From the NCBI GenBank assembly GCA_027310325.1, contig DAIDBB010000366.1, forward strand, positions 1 to 8,516: DNA of 8,516 nt. Reading direction: 5' to 3'. How positions within the stretch are numbered: the first letter of the stretch is position 1; the number at the start of each line of letters is the position of its first letter. The position numbers and the translations under genes are program-made. Under the pieces are notes generated by a model, which did no database searches, was not told the origin of the DNA, and saw only the letters and a list, made by a program, of their open reading frames with translations. This document shows positions 6,786 through 8,516 of the stretch, piece after piece. Source of the DNA: a bacterium. Lineage in GTDB: Bacteria; Desulfobacterota; GWC2-55-46.

Positions 6786-7391
6786 ATGGCTCCAAAGATA
6801 AATATCGAATCTGTTACGAAGCTTCCTTTGTCCAAAAAGGCCCTGATACTGGCCGGGATCAATATTTTTATTCTCTTTGTAATGTACTGGTTCCTTCTCG
6901 GGCCCAAATATGACGAGGTGAAGCGGCTTAAGGTCGATCTCCGGGACCTTACGTCGAAGCTGAATGAGAACAGGGCCATCGCTGCGGACATGCCAAAATT
7001 CGTGCGTGAAAAAGACGAGCTGGAAGCGAAGCTCAAGGCCGCCGTGGCGGAGCTCCCGAATGAAAAAGAGATCCCGGACCTCATCGACAGCATAAGCAGG
7101 GCCGGACAAAAAGCCGGACTTAAGATACTTATTTTTAAACCGGCGCCGGAGGTCTCAAAGGGGTTTTACGCAGAGGTGCCTGTAAACATGACAGTCGAGG
7201 GGAAGTTCGAGAGCCTCTACGATTTCAGCGTAAAGATCAGCAAACTTTCAAGGATAGTCAACATTTCCAACATGAGCATAGTTTCACAGGGACATAGAAA
7301 CCGCGCGCCGATACTCAAGGCCGAGTTTGTCACGACAACTTTCAGGTTCTTATCGGCTCCTTCCGCAGGAGCGCAAACTAAAACAAAATGA
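6786..7391 (+). CDS. pilO: Type IV pilus assembly protein PilO
   Basis: PilO partners PilN in the inner-membrane alignment complex and binds PilP. The 201-aa protein has a short cytoplasmic N-terminus, one transmembrane helix (about 19-38), a coiled coil (about 41-88) and the conserved transition LPNEKEIPDLIDSISRAGQKAGL (90-112). The ferredoxin-like domain carries the family phrase VPVNMTVEGKFESLYDF (131-147) and ISKLSRIVNI (151-160). The Ser/Ala/Thr/Lys-rich tail (190-201) is short. The ATG is 26 bp after pilN, with a purine-rich GGGAG (6768-6772) at a rather long spacing of 13 nt. Its stop overlaps the pilP ATG as ATGA. Confidence 0.95.
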   Translation: MAPKINIESVTKLPLSKKALILAGINIFILFVMYWFLLGPKYDEVKRLKVDLRDLTSKLNENRAIAADMPKFVREKDELEAKLKAAVAELPNEKEIPDLIDSISRAGQKAGLKILIFKPAPEVSKGFYAEVPVNMTVEGKFESLYDFSVKISKLSRIVNISNMSIVSQGHRNRAPILKAEFVTTTFRFLSAPSAGAQTKTK

Positions 7392-7891
7392 TAAAAAGAT
7401 TACTCATATTCCTGGCATTGGCCGCGCTTTTATTCCCCTTGATCTCCTGCAGCAAGAAAGAGGAGGTTCAGGTCGTGCCTGTAAAGAAGGTGGCGGCACC
7501 GCCTTCGAAAGTAACGCCCCCGGCGATCAATATAGCCGCGCCAGTTGAATCCACAGTCGAGGTAAAACAGCGCAACCCGTTCCAGAGCTACATTCTCCTG
7601 ATGAGGGCCGAAGGGTCGAAAAAGGTCAAAGGACCGCTCGAGTGCTGCGAACTGGGCCTCTTTAAACTTCAGGCTGTGGTAATAGGCCAGGACGGCTCCT
7701 TTGCCCTTGTGCTGGCGCCTGACGGCAAGAGATATATAGTGAGACGCGGTGATGTCATAGGGGCGATGGGTGGAAGGATAATAAGGATCGAACCCAAAAG
7801 CATAATAGTGCGCGAGGTCAATACGCAGGACGGAAAAGTGATCTCATCCAATGATACTGAATTAAGGCTGCCCGCTGAAAAATTACAATGA
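7388..7891 (+). CDS. pilP: Type IV pilus inner-membrane lipoprotein PilP
   Basis: PilP is a lipoprotein that bridges the PilNO complex to the PilQ secretin. The 167-aa precursor has a signal peptide ending in lipobox LISC, with lipidated Cys21 and Ser at +2. A flexible Val/Pro/Ala/Lys linker (about 27-58) leads to the conserved RNPF motif (62-65). The compact beta-sandwich domain (about 85-165) includes LFKLQAVVIG (91-100) and YIVRRGDVIGAMGGRI (116-131), typical of PilP. Cys86-Cys87 (in PLECCEL) is a vicinal pair at the domain's entry, which I do not recognise as a usual PilP feature. The start overlaps the pilO stop; no good Shine-Dalgarno sits at normal distance, so coupling with pilO is likely. 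Confidence 0.94.
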   Translation: MIKRLLIFLALAALLFPLISCSKKEEVQVVPVKKVAAPPSKVTPPAINIAAPVESTVEVKQRNPFQSYILLMRAEGSKKVKGPLECCELGLFKLQAVVIGQDGSFALVLAPDGKRYIVRRGDVIGAMGGRIIRIEPKSIIVREVNTQDGKVISSNDTELRLPAEKLQ

Positions 7892-7915
7892 AAATCCCTG
7901 CTCACAATGGTATAC

Positions 7916-7920
7916 GGAGG
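7916..7920 (+). promoter_or_regulatory. Ribosome binding site of pilQ
   Basis: GGAGG lies 5 nt before the ATG at 7926, inside the 34-bp gap after pilP. It decides the start of the incomplete pilQ gene. The ATG at 7907 is in another frame, and the same frame has no earlier start codon in the gap. Confidence 0.75.
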
Positions 7921-7925
7921 TCTTT

Positions 7926-8516
7926 ATGCACATTTTGACGAATAGGCTGAAAAGGGGGCTTTGCGGCGTCATACTCGGCGGCTCCCTTATATTTGCGGGA
8001 TGCGCCACCACCGGACCAAGGGACGTTAAGGGCGTCAATCCGGAACAGGACGCAAAGGACGCCGCAGGCAAAACAGCCCAGGACGATAAGACCTCGATCG
8101 AATACATAAATGTTGTGGGCGCCGGTGACAGGGTTCTTATAGGCACTACAGGCTCGATAAAGTACACCGTGTTTAAATTGTCAGCGCCTTCAAGGCTTAT
8201 CGTGGATATGCCGAAGGTGGATATAGGGAAGGTCCCTCCGTCCATCAAGGTGGACAACGACTTCGTGAAGGAAATCGCGGCCTCGACTTACGGAGCGGAT
8301 AATGAGATTGGAAGGATTGTCATAACTCTTAAGGACGGAGTCGACCACGAGATAAAATCCGGCGAAAACAGCATCCTTGTAAGCCTCAAGAAGGAAGGAG
8401 GCGCGGAAGGTAACGATTCCGCGAAAGCGTTGCCGGAGAACCAGGCGCAAAAAGCCAGTGACGCCCCTGCGGCTCCCGCTGCTCCGGCCACTGCTGACGC
8501 GGCCCCGGCCGTCGAG
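7926..8516 (+). CDS. pilQ: Type IV pilus secretin PilQ, N-terminal part (runs off window end)
   Basis: PilQ forms the outer-membrane channel through which the pilus emerges. The frame is open from the ATG at 7926 to the last base, giving 197 codons without a stop. The start is fixed by GGAGG (7916-7920), 5 nt upstream, and by a following signal sequence. The signal ends FAGC with Cys26, so it may be a lipobox. A charged linker (about 30-57) leads into an AMIN domain (about 59-154: INVVGAGDRVLI, SRLIVDMPKVD, IGRIVITLKDGVDHEI), the N-terminal module that in PilQ proteins is thought to bind peptidoglycan. An Ala/Pro-rich linker begins at about 179. The secretin pore and further N domains would lie beyond the window. 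The identity rests on the AMIN domain plus position after pilP, the standard order. Confidence 0.9.
   Translation, partial: MHILTNRLKRGLCGVILGGSLIFAGCATTGPRDVKGVNPEQDAKDAAGKTAQDDKTSIEYINVVGAGDRVLIGTTGSIKYTVFKLSAPSRLIVDMPKVDIGKVPPSIKVDNDFVKEIAASTYGADNEIGRIVITLKDGVDHEIKSGENSILVSLKKEGGAEGNDSAKALPENQAQKASDAPAAPAAPATADAAPAVE

Noticed and set aside
6465..7109. 214-codon antisense open frame across pilN and pilO
   Set aside because: Shadow of pilN and pilO, both with strong family motifs; no ribosome binding site or family resemblance.
1..8516. CRISPR arrays, tRNA or rRNA genes, insertion sequences, attachment sites
   Set aside because: No regularly spaced repeats, cloverleaf or rRNA-like sequence, transposase frames or terminal inverted repeats were seen.

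Overview
The window is a type IV pilus (T4P) locus on the + strand of a Gram-negative bacterium. The inner-membrane alignment proteins PilM, PilN, PilO and PilP, followed by an outer-membrane secretin PilQ with an AMIN domain, require a diderm envelope. Coding DNA is moderately GC-rich and uses ATA (Ile) and AGG (Arg) codons freely. The gene order and the large fibronectin-type surface protein fit the former Deltaproteobacteria (Desulfobacterota and relatives) or Nitrospirota. This lineage call is an inference and I cannot name a species.

Region 1 (2-4705) holds two genes that look co-transcribed. The first is the 3' part of a very large secreted protein built from fibronectin type III and other Ig-like beta-sandwich modules; its start lies upstream of the window. 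Nine bases later comes a PilX/GspK-type minor pilin with a class III prepilin leader, no Glu5, eight cysteines and a glycine/asparagine-rich, beta-helix-like C-terminus. Together they look like a pilus-tip pilin and a candidate tip adhesin. A likely intrinsic terminator follows the pilin gene.

Region 2 (4706-4947) is a 242-bp AT-rich intergenic island in otherwise GC-rich DNA. It holds the terminator, an A-tract, a perfect TTGACA -35 box spaced 17 bp from TATATA, a perfect 14-bp palindrome covering that -10 box, and a 7-bp inverted repeat in the predicted leader.

Region 3 (4948-8516) is the operon driven from that promoter: a 65-aa XRE-type helix-turn-helix protein, then pilM, pilN, pilO, pilP and pilQ. 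pilM/pilN and pilO/pilP overlap by ATGA, and the other gaps are 10-34 bp. PilM is the cytoplasmic actin-like ring protein. It binds the N-terminal INLLP-type tail of PilN, PilN pairs with PilO across the inner membrane, and the lipoprotein PilP links PilNO to the PilQ secretin. pilQ is cut by the window end after its signal sequence, AMIN domain and the start of an Ala/Pro linker.

The pilMNOPQ core is conventional. The less ordinary parts are the small regulator at the head of the operon with a palindrome on its own promoter, the cysteine-patterned fibronectin protein next to a tip-type pilin, and a lipobox-like cysteine in PilQ.
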